Source of the DNA: an uncultured Lachnospiraceae bacterium | Lineage (GTDB): Bacteria; Bacillota; Clostridia; Lachnospirales; Lachnospiraceae | Assembly (NCBI GenBank): GCA_949283905.1 | Contig: CASDUB010000214.1 | Location: 1 to 5,954, forward strand | Direction: 5' to 3' | DNA: 5,954 bases | Shown here: piece by piece, positions 4,645-5,954 of the stretch | How the letters are laid out: each line of letters begins with the position of its first letter | Position numbering within the stretch: position 1 is the first letter of the stretch | Translations under genes and position numbers: made by a program | Notes under the pieces: generated by a model | Seen by the model: only the letters and a program-made list of their open reading frames with translations | What the model was told of the DNA's origin: nothing | Database searches by the model: none

Positions 4645-5954
4645 TCAGCATAACGGAGCGAACATCCTTAAGATTCCGTCTATCAGATATCCGAAGAATC
4701 CCTTCCTTATCTCCTTAAGCTTTTGCTCTTTGCTTTCAGCCATTGTTTTCTGCATATCTTTTTTCAGATCCTGTACGATATGTGATCCGACGAATATCGA
4801 ATTGTTCTCGTAATGAAGAAACAGACTTCTGTAATCCATGTTTACCGTTCCTACAGTCGCGACATAATCATCCATAACGCATCCCTTTGCATGAAGAAAT
4901 CCCGGGCTGTATTCATAAATCCTTGCTCCCGCCTCGATCAGCTGCTCATAATAGCTCCTTGTCATATAAAATACCGTTTTTTTATCGGGAACTCCGGGAG
5001 TTATTATACGAATATCGACTCCCCTTTTTGCCGCGTTTAACATGGCGTCTAAAAGAGATGAACCCGGTATCAGATACGGCGTATAGAACCAAATATAGTC
5101 TTTTGCCTGATACAGAAGGTCGATATAAAAATCGTTGCTGATATTGCTTTCACGGATCGGCGAATCATAATAAGATAATACCGCTCCGTCATACTCTTTT
5201 GTTATTTCGGAAACCGGAATCTGTTTTTCCGGATCTTCCGTATCTTCAAAAACATCCGGATCTATCACATCATCCGAAAATGCGTTCCAAAATTTGACGA
5301 ACATATGAGTATAATTTTTTACGGCCGGCCCCGTTATCATAAATCCCGTATCTTTCCAATGGCCGAATCTGTCGATCTCGTTTATATATTCATCAGCTAT
5401 GTTGACTCCGCCGCTGAAAGCCGTCATTCCGTCGATAATGAGCATTTTTCTATGGTCACGATAGTTTATCGTACCCCACAATAATTTTATGGGATTGAAT
5501 CTGATGCATTTTATATCTCTCTTTGCGAGTCTTTCGATCTCTTCCGGCGAGAAAGTGCTGAGGCTTCCGAAGTCGTCATATATAACCCTTACATCAACTC
5601 CCTCTTCGGCTTTTTCTGCCATGATATCTTCCATCCTGTCCCACATCTTTCCGTGAGCGATGATAAAATATTCGCAATAGATGAAATTCTCGGCTTTTTT
5701 CAGTTCTTCAAGCATTTTCTCATAGAGTTCTTCCCCCGTAGGGAAATACTCGGCATATTCATTTTCGTATACCGGATATCCCGTTTCTTTTTCTATCACC
5801 TCAAGCGTATTTTTCAGCCGTCCGTACCGATCCAGCAGTCGGTCTGCCTCTTCGCTTTTTTCTTCAAGAAGATCAGGAAGCATTGATTCAGATTCTCCTA
5901 TAGACAGCATAAGTCTTTTTCCCGATCTTTTATTTCCGGTAAGCAGATAAAGAA
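4645..5954 (-). CDS. cls: Cardiolipin synthase-like phospholipase D protein (5' end beyond right edge)
   Basis: A membrane-associated enzyme of the bacterial Cls type, which joins two phosphatidylglycerol molecules into cardiolipin plus glycerol. Numbering from the first in-window ATG (5910), the two PLD catalytic motifs are intact: HRKMLIID with His153, Lys155, Asp160, followed by GGVN, and HAKGCVMD with His340, Lys342, Asp347, followed by GTVNMDYRS. The C-terminal end (GILRMFAPLC) resembles the usual Cls tail. That ATG is probably not the start: the frame stays open to the window edge, and the upstream codons read LYLLTGNKRSGKRL. This matches the end of the second N-terminal transmembrane helix and the basic stretch that precede the catalytic part in Cls. 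About one to two helices (roughly 50-90 residues) should therefore lie outside. It is followed by the two-component genes in the same direction. Alternative: another PLD-family phosphatidyltransferase; the Cls-like N-terminus and tail favour Cls. Confidence 0.9.
   Translation of the reverse strand, partial: LYLLTGNKRSGKRLMLSIGESESMLPDLLEEKSEEADRLLDRYGRLKNTLEVIEKETGYPVYENEYAEYFPTGEELYEKMLEELKKAENFIYCEYFIIAHGKMWDRMEDIMAEKAEEGVDVRVIYDDFGSLSTFSPEEIERLAKRDIKCIRFNPIKLLWGTINYRDHRKMLIIDGMTAFSGGVNIADEYINEIDRFGHWKDTGFMITGPAVKNYTHMFVKFWNAFSDDVIDPDVFEDTEDPEKQIPVSEITKEYDGAVLSYYDSPIRESNISNDFYIDLLYQAKDYIWFYTPYLIPGSSLLDAMLNAAKRGVDIRIITPGVPDKKTVFYMTRSYYEQLIEAGARIYEYSPGFLHAKGCVMDDYVATVGTVNMDYRSLFLHYENNSIFVGSHIVQDLKKDMQKTMAESKEQKLKEIRKGFFGYLIDGILRMFAPLC

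Overview
This window looks like ordinary chromosomal DNA from a low-to-moderate GC Firmicute, most likely a Clostridia / Lachnospiraceae-type gut or rumen bacterium. That is inferred from strong GGAG-type ribosome binding sites, near-consensus sigma-A promoters (two perfect TATAAT boxes), AT-rich intergenic DNA, a TTG start codon and the protein families present. The species cannot be named from the sequence alone. There are seven protein-coding genes, two of them cut by the window edges. No RNA gene, mobile element, CRISPR array or origin was seen. The longest gene-free stretch is about 205 bases.

Left region (1-1005, minus strand): an ABC exporter operon. The ATP-binding subunit (210-914) is followed after 3 nt by the N-terminus of an ABC-2-type permease that runs off the left edge. 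Its promoter sits directly behind, and partly inside, the intrinsic terminator of the next gene upstream.

Middle region (1026-2847): a minus-strand transaldolase / fructose-6-phosphate aldolase-like gene and a plus-strand LysR-family regulator are transcribed away from each other across a 205-bp intergenic region. That region holds a promoter for each gene, a 27-bp imperfect dyad over the regulator's -10 box and a short tandem repeat. This is the classic layout of a LysR regulator controlling itself and possibly its divergent neighbour.

Right region (2795-5954, minus strand): a tight cluster of a cardiolipin synthase-like phospholipase D protein (its N-terminus lies beyond the right edge), an OmpR-family response regulator 37 nt downstream, and a membrane histidine kinase starting on TTG 1 nt after the regulator's stop. 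The kinase gene runs 53 bp into the 3' end of the convergent lysR-type gene. The cluster suggests a two-component system linked to the membrane or cell envelope, but its signal and targets cannot be read from the sequence.

I found no convincing undescribed system. The most useful leads are the mixed active-site signature of the aldolase, the operator-like dyad, the terminator/promoter overlap, and the cls-regulator-kinase arrangement with a kinase that has almost no extracytoplasmic loop.
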